Counted from the first letter of the stretch, positions 37,500 through 45,952 are shown. The stretch is 64,000 nt of DNA from Ruminococcus flavefaciens (GCA_002309635.1 DBXO01000011.1:3001-67000), one strand, 5' to 3'. Notes: a model not told the origin generated them from the letters alone. Translations and numbers: made by a program.

Positions 37500-37720
37500 A
37501 TATAACGTAAATGCATAATTGTCCTTATGCACTTGCGTTATATCTGCGCCTGACATTGCTGTCAGGCGCAGAATTATATAACTCTTAAGCCTTCGCCTGA
37601 TTCTGATTTCAGGCATATTTCCGTGATATTTGACCTCGCACCCGTCACGGCGGAACAACAAGAACGATCAGTAGCTGCTGACCTCATGGAGATCTCATCC
37701 CTCTATGGTTCGCATAGAGC
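37500..37720 (-). ncRNA. Strongly structured non-coding region (candidate leader or structured RNA)
   Basis: Five stem-loops in about 220 nt: a 7-bp stem (37701-37719), CCGTGA/TCACGG (37621-37650), GCCTGA/TCAGGC (37595-37614), a perfect 13-bp stem with TTGC loop (37543-37572) and a 19-bp stem with two wobble positions (37500-37543). It fills most of the 500-bp gap (37474-37973) between the sigma factor and the recombinase operon. Transcription towards the recombinases is assumed. Confidence 0.5.
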
Positions 37721-37973
37721 CGCCCTCATTGCGTGAGTCTGTGACTGGACGGAAGTATCATTATATTCCTGCTTTCATCGCCTTGCAGAGAGCTGCTCCG
37801 CATTCTGAAACGTCATATTTACCGCAAGCGTATGGTTTCTTTGGCTGCCGAATTTTAGTCCGACGCAGGATCAACGTATTCTTGTTGCTGTTCTTCTGTT
37901 TTCAAGGTACTAAGTAAAGAGCTTATTTCCCCTTACAATAATATAAAGGGTAGTTAGAAGTCTTTTGATACCC

Positions 37974-38387
37974 TTATTTTTTTGTTTTACCTAAAAGTTT
38001 GTTTAATTTGCACAGGATATGTTCCTTGTTTCTGTGTACGTTTTTCTGGCTGATTCCAAAATAATTAGCGCATTCCCTTTCTGTTTTTCCCTCATAGTAA
38101 ATCATATGTATTAATTCCTGTTCCTTCGGATACAGAGCTTTTATACAGGATATCAGCTTAGAGATAATTACATCATTTATAGCTTTCTCCTCTGTTCCAG
38201 TGTCAACAAGTGTGCTAAAATTCAGCTCGTCTAAAAGCTGAGAAAACTGTATTTCATGCTTATAGAACGACTCGTTATTATCCTCGATATTCCATTTTGT
38301 GCGATTGAAGTGTACATACACCTCATCGCTTACTTCAACATCGACCATTTCCTTACTGATCGTATCATATACTTTTATTGTTTTCAT
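37974..38387 (-). CDS. Small sigma-70-like factor (region 4 type)
   Basis: 137 residues. The C-terminal half has a sigma region 4-type helix-turn-helix: LYPKEQELIHMIYYEGKTERECANYFGIS followed by QKNVHRNKEHILCKL. Similar small sigma-like proteins in Tn916-type elements control excision or transfer genes. GGAGG precedes ATG 38387. It is likely the activator of the downstream recombinase unit. Confidence 0.8.
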   Translation of the reverse strand: MKTIKVYDTISKEMVDVEVSDEVYVHFNRTKWNIEDNNESFYKHEIQFSQLLDELNFSTLVDTGTEEKAINDVIISKLISCIKALYPKEQELIHMIYYEGKTERECANYFGISQKNVHRNKEHILCKLNKLLGKTKK

Positions 38388-38484
38388 TATTTCCTCCGTT
38401 TTGATTCTTTCTTGTCAGATCAAAACAAAGGATTATGGATACTTAGCAGCTATACATAGCCACTTATTCGCTAAAAACATAAAG

Positions 38485-38513
38485 CTCCATTCCGCTTTCA
38501 AAGCAGAATGGAG
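38485..38513 (-). terminator. Stem-loop between the zinc-ribbon ORF and the sigma factor
   Basis: A roughly 13-bp stem (38485-38498 with 38500-38513, one wobble) with a T-rich stretch on either side. Possible terminator. Confidence 0.45.
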
Positions 38514-38530
38514 TCCTTTTATAAAATATA

Positions 38531-38581
38531 AAAGAGTAGGGTATGACAATGCTTCAAAAGCCTGTCAAACTCCTACTCTTT
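38531..38581. other. Three-tier stem-loop after the zinc-ribbon ORF
   Basis: Outer 10-bp stem (38531-38540 with 38572-38581), middle TGACA/TGTCA and inner GCTT/AAGC. Likely an RNA structure at the 3' end of the small gene's transcript. Confidence 0.5.
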
Positions 38582-38583
38582 AC

Positions 38584-38757
38584 TCAAGGTGATGTTTGTA
38601 CTAAGGTTTTACCTATTATTTCTATTATTTTATGACATTTCCAACATTTTATCATTATAGCAAAATTGCTGTTGTTTTCTATTTTTTTTGACGGATAACA
38701 TACAACATCAAATAATCGCCCATTGCAATATGGGCAATGATATGAATGTCGATGCAT
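38584..38757 (-). CDS. Small Com-like zinc-ribbon protein
   Basis: 57 residues with two CxxC pairs (HCPYCNG and KCWKCHK) about 28 residues apart, as in Com-like or Cys-rich KTR proteins of mobile elements. The ribosome site GGAG lies 15 nt upstream, which is long, and a shorter overlapping frame begins nearer to it. The Cys pattern is the main support. Possible RNA- or DNA-binding regulator. Confidence 0.5.
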   Translation of the reverse strand: MHRHSYHCPYCNGRLFDVVCYPSKKIENNSNFAIMIKCWKCHKIIEIIGKTLVQTSP

Positions 38758-38842
38758 AATTTTTTATCATCTCTCCTTTGCATTTAGCTGAACAGCTAAC
38801 TTTTTTGCAATAATTTTGCGGTGTTAACCGCAAAATTATTGT

Positions 38843-39205
38843 TCATTTTCTTATTACATTAATAAACATTTCCCAATCGCTGTCAGTTGCGTTTACAGCT
38901 TTTGCTACCCTCAATGCCCTTTTTACAACTTCCTTTGAATGCACATATTCAACTATATCAGGGGATAGGTTTCCTGAAGCTTTCTCATACAAATCGAAAA
39001 TTATGCATCGTTCCTCTTCATTCAAATTGAATACCTCAATCATCTTTTTAAGTAATTCCTGATCCGGGCATACTCTCTTTCCATGTTCAAGCTGACTGAG
39101 ATATCCCATTGAAATGCCAAGCATTTCTGCAAGTTCCTTGCTTTGCAGGGAATGTTTACGTTTTTGTTCGGATATGAACTGACCAAAATCAGTATGTGAG
39201 ATCAT
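38843..39205 (-). CDS. XRE-family transcriptional regulator
   Basis: 120 residues. The N-terminal helix-turn-helix is FISEQKRKHSLQSKELAEML with GISMGYLSQLEHGKR, the standard XRE form. The C-terminal half is helical and may bind a partner or form dimers. It probably controls the element's excision or transfer genes together with the sigma factor. It is separated from agrD by about 130 bp that hold nothing else I can name. Confidence 0.85.
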   Translation of the reverse strand: MISHTDFGQFISEQKRKHSLQSKELAEMLGISMGYLSQLEHGKRVCPDQELLKKMIEVFNLNEEERCIIFDLYEKASGNLSPDIVEYVHSKEVVKRALRVAKAVNATDSDWEMFINVIRK

Positions 39206-39337
39206 TTAGTATTGTCTTTATATCCTTTCCTACTATTCAACTATATTAATCAACTTTTTGCAAGAATTATATTATAAAATGGGAGATGAGATATGATATA
39301 TAATACGAGTCATATCTCATCATCCTTAACGGTTACA

Positions 39338-39457
39338 TTACTTTTTGAATTTAATAATGTTTTTGGGCATCTTTGGCTGATAACTTAAGCCATAACACGT
39401 TGTGTTAACTGATGTCTTAATTGTAAGTAATGTTAATGCTGCAATTATTTCTAACAT
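39338..39457 (-). CDS. AgrD-like cyclic lactone autoinducer prepeptide
   Basis: 39 residues, too short for routine gene calling. A short amphipathic N-terminal leader (MLEIIAALTLLTIK) is followed by TTCYGLSYQPKMPKN, in which Cys21 is the likely thiolactone residue; the QPKMP tail resembles the conserved recognition tail of AgrD peptides. GGAGGAG lies nine bases before ATG (39457), and the start overlaps the end of agrB by 7 bp, as expected for an agrBD pair. AgrB would cut the tail and cyclise the peptide. The exact mature AIP is uncertain. Confidence 0.8.
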   Translation of the reverse strand: MLEIIAALTLLTIKTSVNTTCYGLSYQPKMPKNIIKFKK

Positions 39458-40041
39458 TTTTTTTTGCTCCTCCTTTCTCTTTGTAATATTGCTATTACTA
39501 ATAGAATAGCATCCGCTAAAAGTGAAAAAGCAATAGATACAAATATATAATGATAATTTAAAATAAATGATAATATCTCAATAACAAACATTATGCTTCC
39601 TAAAATGATAGCAATTTTACGATATTTATCTTTTTCATAATCATCTATTTCTTTATTTGCATCTGCTAATGGTGAAAAAACTAATATAGATATGTATGAT
39701 ACCACACTCATTATAAATATAATTATAAAGTGATTATTTAATTCGCATTTACAAATAAAAGCATATATAATATAAATAACTATAGATAAACAAATACATC
39801 GTTCAGCAGTTTGACAGTGAAATCCTCCTGTATATTGTCTAAGAAGCAAATAAAAGAATGTAAATATTATACTTGGAATTATTAGCTTGATTCCTATAGC
39901 TATAATAAAAATAATAGATAAAACTATAACTTTTGATATTAGTAATTCCAGGCCATATATATAGCACTCTTTATCCTCATTTTCAACGATTTTTTTATTT
40001 ACCATTTTTGTTGCTATTATTCGAGCCAAATTATTTACCAT
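39451..40041 (-). CDS. AgrB-like autoinducer-processing membrane protease
   Basis: 196 residues, the usual AgrB length, with about five membrane helices. The catalytic pair His75 and Cys82 in GGFHCQTAERC has the same spacing (seven) as His77/Cys84 of staphylococcal AgrB. It should process the 39-residue AgrD into a cyclic signal peptide at the membrane. A terminator lies between it and agrC, with a promoter-like sequence at the terminator's end, so agrBD may be controlled apart from agrA and agrC. Confidence 0.9.
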   Translation of the reverse strand: MVNNLARIIATKMVNKKIVENEDKECYIYGLELLISKVIVLSIIFIIAIGIKLIIPSIIFTFFYLLLRQYTGGFHCQTAERCICLSIVIYIIYAFICKCELNNHFIIIFIMSVVSYISILVFSPLADANKEIDDYEKDKYRKIAIILGSIMFVIEILSFILNYHYIFVSIAFSLLADAILLVIAILQRERRSKKKC

Positions 40042-40076
40042 ACTTTTAGCCTCAATTCAAGTTTCATTTCACATAA

Positions 40077-40105
40077 AGTATAGCCTTTAACATAAAAAAA
40101 ATCAA
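40077..40105 (-). promoter_or_regulatory. Candidate agrBD promoter
   Basis: Minus strand TTGATT (40100-40105), a 17-bp spacer and TATACT (40077-40082). The -35 box is formed by the end of the terminator stem. Confidence 0.45.
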
Positions 40106-40156
40106 CCTTTTACGTCTCAGATGTCAAAAATTGACACCGAGATGTAAAAGGTTGAT
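40101..40156 (-). terminator. Long terminator or attenuator between agrC and agrB
   Basis: A near-perfect 26-bp stem (40101-40127 with 40131-40156, one bulge and one G-U) followed on the minus strand by eight T residues, 7 bp past the agrC stop. Confidence 0.8.
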
Positions 40157-40162
40157 CACTCA

Positions 40163-41461
40163 TTATTCGTTCAATAGAATCACATTAGAAGTAAATAAAT
40201 TATTTTGACATTTCCATGTAAAAGTTCCGTTATATTTTTCGCATATTTCCTTAATTATGTTTATTCCGTAACCGTGTTCATGTTTATTAGCTTTAGTTGA
40301 ATATAAATTGTCATTTTCTGTTTTAATTTTACCAGAAAAAGAATTACTCATATTTATATACATATATTGTTTATAAAAAAAGATTTTTACATTTATCTGA
40401 GGTTTATCACTATTTTTTGACGCTTCAATTGCATTATCAAATAAATTAGATAATAACGCCGATAGATCCAAAAGTGTGATTTTCAGTTCTGGTAAAGCTT
40501 CAAGTATATAATTAAAAATAATATGTTCATTTTCACATCTCGCGACAACTGAAGCAATTTTAGCATCAATTAAAGAATTTCCGGTTAAGCTTTTCAAGTT
40601 GAAATCCATATTGCTAACAAAATCTTCTGTTTGTAATAAAAGCTTATGCGCTTCTTCTGTATTTCCTTTATCAATTAATTGATTTACACTTAGAAGATGA
40701 TTTTTCATATCGTGTTTGATTTTTCGTAAGCGATGATTTGTTTGATCTTGCATAACAATTATATTACGCATCGAATCAAAACTTGCCTGCATTTCATACA
40801 TCTTTTTCTCTCGTTGAAAACTCGAACATATTTCAGTAAAAAAATATATTACAATTATGCTCATTATAAAAAAAACGGTAGATATACCAATAAACAAAAC
40901 AGATGTGAGGAACTCTATTTCGGCAAATGAATAAAGATGTATAAACATAACTGATATAGCCATAAAAACCAAAACAATTATATCATACAAAACCCACTTC
41001 TTTTTTGCAAGAGCGACTTCAACCTTTGAAAACATTTTGTAAATGCTCCAAAACAAACAAACATTGATTAGCTTTATAGCAAAACAAACAATAATTCTAT
41101 TAATAAAATTGCTATAAAACACATTATATAATTGCACACCCAATACTATAGTCAAAATGTTTCCTATCACAATATCCGTAATATATAAAAGATATAAACT
41201 TGTTACTACAATACCTACTTTAATAAAAATGCTATCTTTGTATAGCATCAAGAATGATATTAAGAGCAAAGCAGTACCCATCAATGACTTTAAATAAAAA
41301 TTTATATTATCAAGTAATAATGAAATAGAAGAACACATCAAAGCGGGAAATAGACAAGCCATTTTTGCTTTAAACCTTTTGTTTAATAAATTATCAGCAA
41401 AGATAAAAATTATAAAATTTTCTATTAATGAAAGAAAAAAATCTAGAACAATCATTTCCAT
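40163..41461 (-). CDS. AgrC-like sensor histidine kinase (HPK10 class)
   Basis: 432 residues. About six N-terminal membrane helices (1-205) form the peptide sensor, then a coiled coil, the phosphoacceptor His250 in RKIKHDMKNHLLS, an N-box (LLSNLFDNAIEAS) and a G-box (HEHGYGINIIKEI). It senses the cyclic peptide outside and phosphorylates the LytTR regulator. The start at 41461 has AAGGA nine bases upstream; the longer frame to 41500 would overlap agrA and lacks a ribosome site. Confidence 0.9.
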   Translation of the reverse strand: MEMIVLDFFLSLIENFIIFIFADNLLNKRFKAKMACLFPALMCSSISLLLDNINFYLKSLMGTALLLISFLMLYKDSIFIKVGIVVTSLYLLYITDIVIGNILTIVLGVQLYNVFYSNFINRIIVCFAIKLINVCLFWSIYKMFSKVEVALAKKKWVLYDIIVLVFMAISVMFIHLYSFAEIEFLTSVLFIGISTVFFIMSIIVIYFFTEICSSFQREKKMYEMQASFDSMRNIIVMQDQTNHRLRKIKHDMKNHLLSVNQLIDKGNTEEAHKLLLQTEDFVSNMDFNLKSLTGNSLIDAKIASVVARCENEHIIFNYILEALPELKITLLDLSALLSNLFDNAIEASKNSDKPQINVKIFFYKQYMYINMSNSFSGKIKTENDNLYSTKANKHEHGYGINIIKEICEKYNGTFTWKCQNNLFTSNVILLNE

Positions 41462-41465
41462 GTTT

Positions 41466-42197
41466 TTAAATCCTTGAAGATATATATTCCGTAAGTTCAT
41501 TTAGTAAGATTTTGTCACGGCCTCTACTTAATGGAAGGCGTGCATCATTGTCAAGGATAACTTCATGTTTCTTAACCATTTTAACTTTTACAATGTTAAC
41601 TATATATCCACGACAAATCTCAAAGAAATTCTTTTTTATATACTTATTAGCTATATCTGTTATTTTACTTATTAATTGAAATTCCGAATTATACGTTACC
41701 AAAAAGGCAGTTTTATTTGTACAATAAAAATATAAAATATCATTTATTAACACTTTTAGCACCTGTTTTTCACCATTTTTTAAGATTTGAAATATCTCGA
41801 AATTTGGCTGATATCTTTCATATTCTTTTATAACTCTTGCAAGCTCAGCAATATAAAAATCATCATCACTATCTTTGGGAATAAATGCATTTATTCTGTA
41901 TGGAAGAGTATTATAAATTTCAGCTTTATAAGATGTAATAAAGACAAGAAAGAAACTGGAATCAATCAATCTAAGTTTTTCAGCAATTTCTTTGCCATTG
42001 ATTATAGGCATATCAATATCTAACATAACAATATCATACCGTTTATTATTATTATAACATGCTATCAGTTCATTCCCATCAGCAAAGAAAGATACTTGTA
42101 TATCTATGCCAATTAATTTTTGAACAGTATATATCTTTTTTTTAAATGTTTGTTCCACATATGTCCTATCATCATCACAAAAGGCAATAGAGATCAC
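41466..42197 (-). CDS. AgrA-like response regulator with LytTR DNA-binding domain
   Basis: 243 residues. Receiver domain with acidic pocket Asp8-Asp10, phosphoacceptor Asp60 in VMLDIDMP and the switch Thr/Lys (FITSYKA, FIPKDSD). The C-terminal LytTR domain has ILYFYCTNKTAFLVTY, FFEICRGYIVNI and LPLSRGRDKILL. On phosphorylation it should activate the divergent secreted-protein operon or agrBD. It is 4 bp upstream of agrC and 3 bp downstream of the XRE gene. Confidence 0.92.
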   Translation of the reverse strand: MISIAFCDDDRTYVEQTFKKKIYTVQKLIGIDIQVSFFADGNELIACYNNNKRYDIVMLDIDMPIINGKEIAEKLRLIDSSFFLVFITSYKAEIYNTLPYRINAFIPKDSDDDFYIAELARVIKEYERYQPNFEIFQILKNGEKQVLKVLINDILYFYCTNKTAFLVTYNSEFQLISKITDIANKYIKKNFFEICRGYIVNIVKVKMVKKHEVILDNDARLPLSRGRDKILLNELTEYISSRI

Positions 42198-42200
42198 TTT

Positions 42201-42524
42201 TTAATTATCCTTTCTATATAAGTGACTAGCATATCTTACGATTTGTTCCATATCAAATACCTTATCCTTGGGGCAATCAGAAATAATATCATAGAAGCTT
42301 ACTGTTGGAGAAATCTCTCCCGTTATCAAATATGTTAAATCAATATCCAATTGTTTGTGTACTAACATCAACTTTTCGATTGATAATCTACAGTTTCCTC
42401 TTTCAATTTCACCATAAAAATTACAAGACATGTCAAGTAAATCCGCCGCCTGAGCTTGCGTTAACCCTTTTGCTTTGCGAGCTGCTCTAAGACGTTCGCC
42501 TATTTCTTTTAATATAATATTCAT
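42201..42524 (-). CDS. XRE-family regulator, first gene of the agr operon
   Basis: 107 residues with an N-terminal helix-turn-helix (RLRAARKAKGLTQAQAADLL then MSCNFYGEIERGNCRLS). It precedes agrA by 3 bp and therefore shares its transcript. It may bind the 19-bp inverted repeat between the divergent promoters (42583-42634) and set a basal off state. Such an extra gene is not part of the classical staphylococcal agr operon. Confidence 0.88.
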   Translation of the reverse strand: MNIILKEIGERLRAARKAKGLTQAQAADLLDMSCNFYGEIERGNCRLSIEKLMLVHKQLDIDLTYLITGEISPTVSFYDIISDCPKDKVFDMEQIVRYASHLYRKDN

Positions 42525-42556
42525 TTATTATTCTCCCGTCTTATATCGCTAAATTG

Positions 42557-42668
42557 ATTATATCAAAAATAAGTATTCATGTAAACCAACGATATATTTG
42601 CGTTTTTTAAGAAATGCAAATATATCGTTGGTTTTTAGCTTGACTTTCTCAAAAAAATATGTTATCAT
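42557..42668. promoter_or_regulatory. Divergent promoters around a 19-bp inverted repeat
   Basis: Minus promoter for the agr operon: TTTACA (42580-42585), 17-bp spacer, TATAAT (42557-42562). Plus promoter: TTGACT (42640-42645), 17-bp spacer, TATCAT (42663-42668). Between them is a perfect 19-bp inverted repeat (42583-42601 with 42616-42634) that overlaps the -35 of the first and adjoins that of the second. Confidence 0.65.
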
Positions 42669-43062
42669 GCTTATAATGATATGCACATCTCGGTAAAGAT
42701 TTTCAACAATTCGGTGCAAAACAGTTGCTTTTAGCAATACGATATGATAACATACAATCATGGTCGAAAGCACCAATATTTTTACCAGTTCAACACATCA
42801 TTATATACTCTTTCGTTTTGCTTAACTTATAGACTATTATAATAAAAAGAAGTATATCCTGTTATTATAAAAACGTCTACCAAAATGCAAAAAACTGACC
42901 ATTTTGCCAATTGAATTTTATAATACGAATAATCAGTGTATATATTTTATTCTTTAAATATTATGTCATAATAAAAAGCAATTGCTGTGGTCAGTTTTAT
43001 TATGCATAATTATATAATTAAAAACGAGCATATGCTTAATCTACAATTAAAGGAGTGTTATT
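42669..43062 (+). other. Long leader or non-coding RNA region before the secreted protein gene
   Basis: About 390 bp without a gene. It holds an 11-bp inverted repeat, AAAACTGACCA (42891-42901) and TGGTCAGTTTT (42988-42998), with a TATAAT (42919-42924 region) between them: a second promoter with possible regulator sites. The transcript of the plus promoter at 42668 would run through it. Confidence 0.4.
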
Positions 43063-43503
43063 ATGAATATCAAAAAAAGCATCGTTGCTATTGCAACATC
43101 TCTTATAACTATTGCTTCACTCGGTTCGTTGGCTGCAAGTGCATATTCTACTATTCCTTATGTTCCATATACTATCTATACGGATGTAACGACATATAGT
43201 GGTAAGTATACCGGATCATATGGTTCATTTTATGCGAGGCCAAATGATTCTGCAGTAGCATCATCTGTACCTGGTTATTCTTCTTCATATAAGTATGCAT
43301 ATTATGCTCAGTATAAAGAAGTTAACGGCATTTATCAGTTCTACAGAGATAGTGTAGGTAGCAGCACAGATACAGCTTTAACCCCTCCGTTATTGGTTGA
43401 TTCCTCAGTTGCGTATAGATATCATGCTGGAAGTATATCTAACACTTCTGATCCAAATTCTTCCCCAAGAGAATCATATGTTGTACATGTTTATAAACAG
43501 TAA
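43063..43503 (+). CDS. Secreted Tyr/Ser-rich small protein (putative bacteriocin or effector)
   Basis: 146 residues. Signal peptide 1-27 (cleavage after AASA). The mature part of about 119 residues has no Cys, is rich in Tyr and Ser (YSTIPYVPYTIYTD, YKYAYYAQYK) and looks all-beta. A perfect ribosome site (AAAGGAG) precedes ATG. A strong stem-loop follows, then a two-permease/one-ATPase ABC transporter, and the agr operon is divergent. This layout resembles lactococcin 972-type loci (exported protein plus FtsX-type transporter), but I see no lactococcin 972 signature. A secreted antagonist or signal is the best guess. Not a family I recognise. Confidence 0.75.
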   Translation: MNIKKSIVAIATSLITIASLGSLAASAYSTIPYVPYTIYTDVTTYSGKYTGSYGSFYARPNDSAVASSVPGYSSSYKYAYYAQYKEVNGIYQFYRDSVGSSTDTALTPPLLVDSSVAYRYHAGSISNTSDPNSSPRESYVVHVYKQ

Positions 43504-43522
43504 TTTGTAAAAGATATAAGCA

Positions 43523-43560
43523 ACGATATGGTATCTTTATCATAAAAGATACCATATCGT
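43523..43560 (+). terminator. Stem-loop after the secreted protein gene (partial terminator)
   Basis: A 16-bp perfect stem (43523-43538 with 43545-43560) with weak T content after it. It probably lets only part of transcription continue into the ABC genes. Confidence 0.65.
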
Positions 43561-43631
43561 CGTTTATATTAAATAATAACATTTGGGTACGATGGGGGAA
43601 GTTGTCTTAGTATTAAAGGAGAAACAAACAT

Positions 43632-44759
43632 ATGAAATCACTGCTCTTAATAATACATCAGATTCAAGATCTTATTAAAAATCATAAAGCGTTCAGTATT
43701 TTGCTTGTAACAGCGCAGCTTTTGGGAATACTGATTTTACTTTTTTCTGCTGCCACTATACAGAGTATATCAGTTAAGCAAAAGAAATTGGATGAAATGT
43801 CATTGTTTTTTGAAGTAAGCACCCTAAAATATTTGGATGAACAAGAAGAAATAATTATGGGCTACAATGAAGTTGACGGTAAAAGTGAACCTATTTATGG
43901 AACACGTAATAAAGTTGATTTAAGCAGCGGACTTTCTATTAAGGAAGTTACAGACCGTGTTAAAACTATTATTGCCGAAAATCCTATTGATGATCGACCT
44001 ATTGTTAGAATATACGGATATTACAACGATTATAGAATAGGAACATATCTCTTGGATGATTCGGGAATTGAAACAGGCGAAATAACATTGAATTGTAAAA
44101 GAATTCCTGGATACAAAATAGGAGAAAGCTATAAAATCGGCGATAAATGTTTAATAATCACTAATATTGTGGATAATCTTATTACAGATATGCTGGTTTC
44201 ATCAACCGATATTCCAAACGAATGGTTAGGATATAATATACGTTTTATTTATAGTACTGCTCCAACTACTGAGCAAGCTGAAAAAATGAAATCTCTTCTA
44301 ATGAAGTATTTCGATTGTAATGAATTATATATACCTGAAACTGTCGATCCGTTAACTGCTCAATTTAATTATATGGCAATACTATGCACTTTTCTTATGT
44401 TAATTGCAGTTTTGATCAATATTTGTTACGCTCAACTATATCGTTTCCGCCTTTCAAAGTTATCATTTTCTGTATTCAGATTGGTTGGGTGTTCCGTCAA
44501 AAATATATGCTCCTTATGTTATTCAGAAATATTAATTACTTCAATTTTATTGTATACTTTGGGTACAATTGTGTTTAATTACCTTTTCAAAAATAGTATT
44601 TCATTATGGTATGAAAGTGTAGACTCTCTTTATACCACAAAATATTATATGTTGTTTGGTATAGCTTATTTTATACTCCAACTTATTATTATCAGCTTAC
44701 CTCTAAAGAGGTTTGTTAGCCAAGAAGTGGTTACAGCTGAAAAGGAGGATAAACTATGA
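43632..44759 (+). CDS. FtsX-like ABC permease, first subunit
   Basis: 375 residues. One N-terminal membrane helix (about 18-40), a large extracytoplasmic domain of around 200 residues, then three membrane helices near the C-terminus (about 250-270, 300-320, 340-362). This is the MacB/FtsX topology used by bacteriocin-immunity and envelope-stress transporters. AAAGGAG precedes ATG 43632. It overlaps the second permease by 4 bp (ATGA). It would export or neutralise the secreted protein at the membrane. Confidence 0.75.
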   Translation: MKSLLLIIHQIQDLIKNHKAFSILLVTAQLLGILILLFSAATIQSISVKQKKLDEMSLFFEVSTLKYLDEQEEIIMGYNEVDGKSEPIYGTRNKVDLSSGLSIKEVTDRVKTIIAENPIDDRPIVRIYGYYNDYRIGTYLLDDSGIETGEITLNCKRIPGYKIGESYKIGDKCLIITNIVDNLITDMLVSSTDIPNEWLGYNIRFIYSTAPTTEQAEKMKSLLMKYFDCNELYIPETVDPLTAQFNYMAILCTFLMLIAVLINICYAQLYRFRLSKLSFSVFRLVGCSVKNICSLCYSEILITSILLYTLGTIVFNYLFKNSISLWYESVDSLYTTKYYMLFGIAYFILQLIIISLPLKRFVSQEVVTAEKEDKL

Positions 44760-45952
44760 AAAAAATATTCGTACTTGGTAAAATTTCAGTTGCAAGGCAT
44801 CTCAGCATATCTGTATTTATCATTTTACAAGTAATATGTATTCTTATTGGATCTAATATGCTTCTTTCAAGTTATAATCAACAATATATTCTTATTAAAC
44901 CTTTTTCTGAATGGCTGAATTCAGACGGATTTTATGTAACTGGCCTTGACTCGCCGAATTTTAAAATTACTAATGATGAAAACAATATTCTTGATGAATT
45001 GAAAGGTGAATGGGAACGTATTTCTTTTTTTCGCGAAGCAGTTTTTAATGTTCAGCAAGGTAACATCACTTATCCTATTAAAATAATTATATATGATAAT
45101 AATTTTTGGAACAATTATACTCCTGTAATGCAAAGTGGAAAGTGGTTTAAGAGTGATTATTCTGAAAAAGGTATATGGTGTGTTGCAACTCCTAATATTA
45201 TAAATAATGAAATATTATTGCCTGGCGCAAACGAGAAGATTAAGGTTAATGGGATTATGGGGAATCTTTGTTATATTCCAATAATGACAAGTTGGAACTG
45301 TAATAGTTCAATAAAAGATAATTTTTATAAAAAATATTCATATGAACGAGATGAACAAATATTTATCCTAATGCCAGAATCACAGTGGAAAAAAATAGGT
45401 TTGTCTAATGAATTGACATATAAGTCACGTTATGGTATAATTCTTCCCAAACACAAACTTAGTGAAGAGGAAAAAACTTATAATGATGAAGTATTTAGGC
45501 AATTTGGTAGTCCACAGATACCCATGTCAAAGATTAAATCTCAGTCACGCTTTGAACTGAATGATAACTTGCGACGTTTCCTGCCTCTTTTAATTGCACA
45601 AATTACAATAACGCTTTTTGGCATAATATGTGCAAGTGCAATACAAACATTCAATGATGAAAAGTTATTTTCAATATATGGATTATGTGGAATGAACCGT
45701 AAGAAACGGCTGATGATTAATTTAAGTGAATATGGACTGTTGATGTTTCTTTGTGGAGCAATTACTTACATTATTTATTTTATTACTAAAGTAAAGGGAA
45801 AACACGCAAAATACGGCTTATTATTTTCTACAAACAATATAATGCTCTCTGTAGCCTTAATAATTTTATTGATAGCACTAAGTATTACCGCGCCATATAT
45901 AATCACAAGAAAAAAATGTCTTGCAGATCAACTCAGGAGGAATATACAATGA
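44756..45952 (+). CDS. FtsX-like ABC permease, second subunit
   Basis: 398 residues with the same topology as its neighbour: N-terminal helix (16-38), large outer domain (to about 275) and three C-terminal helices (about 280-300, 325-345, 360-385). The two permeases differ in sequence, so they likely form a heterodimer. It overlaps both neighbours by 4 bp, which shows tight co-translation. Confidence 0.75.
   Translation: MKKIFVLGKISVARHLSISVFIILQVICILIGSNMLLSSYNQQYILIKPFSEWLNSDGFYVTGLDSPNFKITNDENNILDELKGEWERISFFREAVFNVQQGNITYPIKIIIYDNNFWNNYTPVMQSGKWFKSDYSEKGIWCVATPNIINNEILLPGANEKIKVNGIMGNLCYIPIMTSWNCNSSIKDNFYKKYSYERDEQIFILMPESQWKKIGLSNELTYKSRYGIILPKHKLSEEEKTYNDEVFRQFGSPQIPMSKIKSQSRFELNDNLRRFLPLLIAQITITLFGIICASAIQTFNDEKLFSIYGLCGMNRKKRLMINLSEYGLLMFLCGAITYIIYFITKVKGKHAKYGLLFSTNNIMLSVALIILLIALSITAPYIITRKKCLADQLRRNIQ

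Noticed and set aside
37416..37661. Minus-strand frame of 81 codons over the two large hairpins
   Set aside because: It overlaps the Cys-rich small gene in another frame, and the palindromes explain the sequence better. A real leader protein is not fully excluded.
37705..37917. Plus-strand frame of 70 codons in the structured gap
   Set aside because: It runs against the hairpins, has no ribosome site and resembles the spurious frames often called over conserved non-coding DNA.
43063..43503. Assignment of the secreted protein to the lactococcin 972 family
   Set aside because: The gene layout is similar, but the length, lack of Gly/Trp/His pattern and high Tyr content do not fit. Left as unknown.
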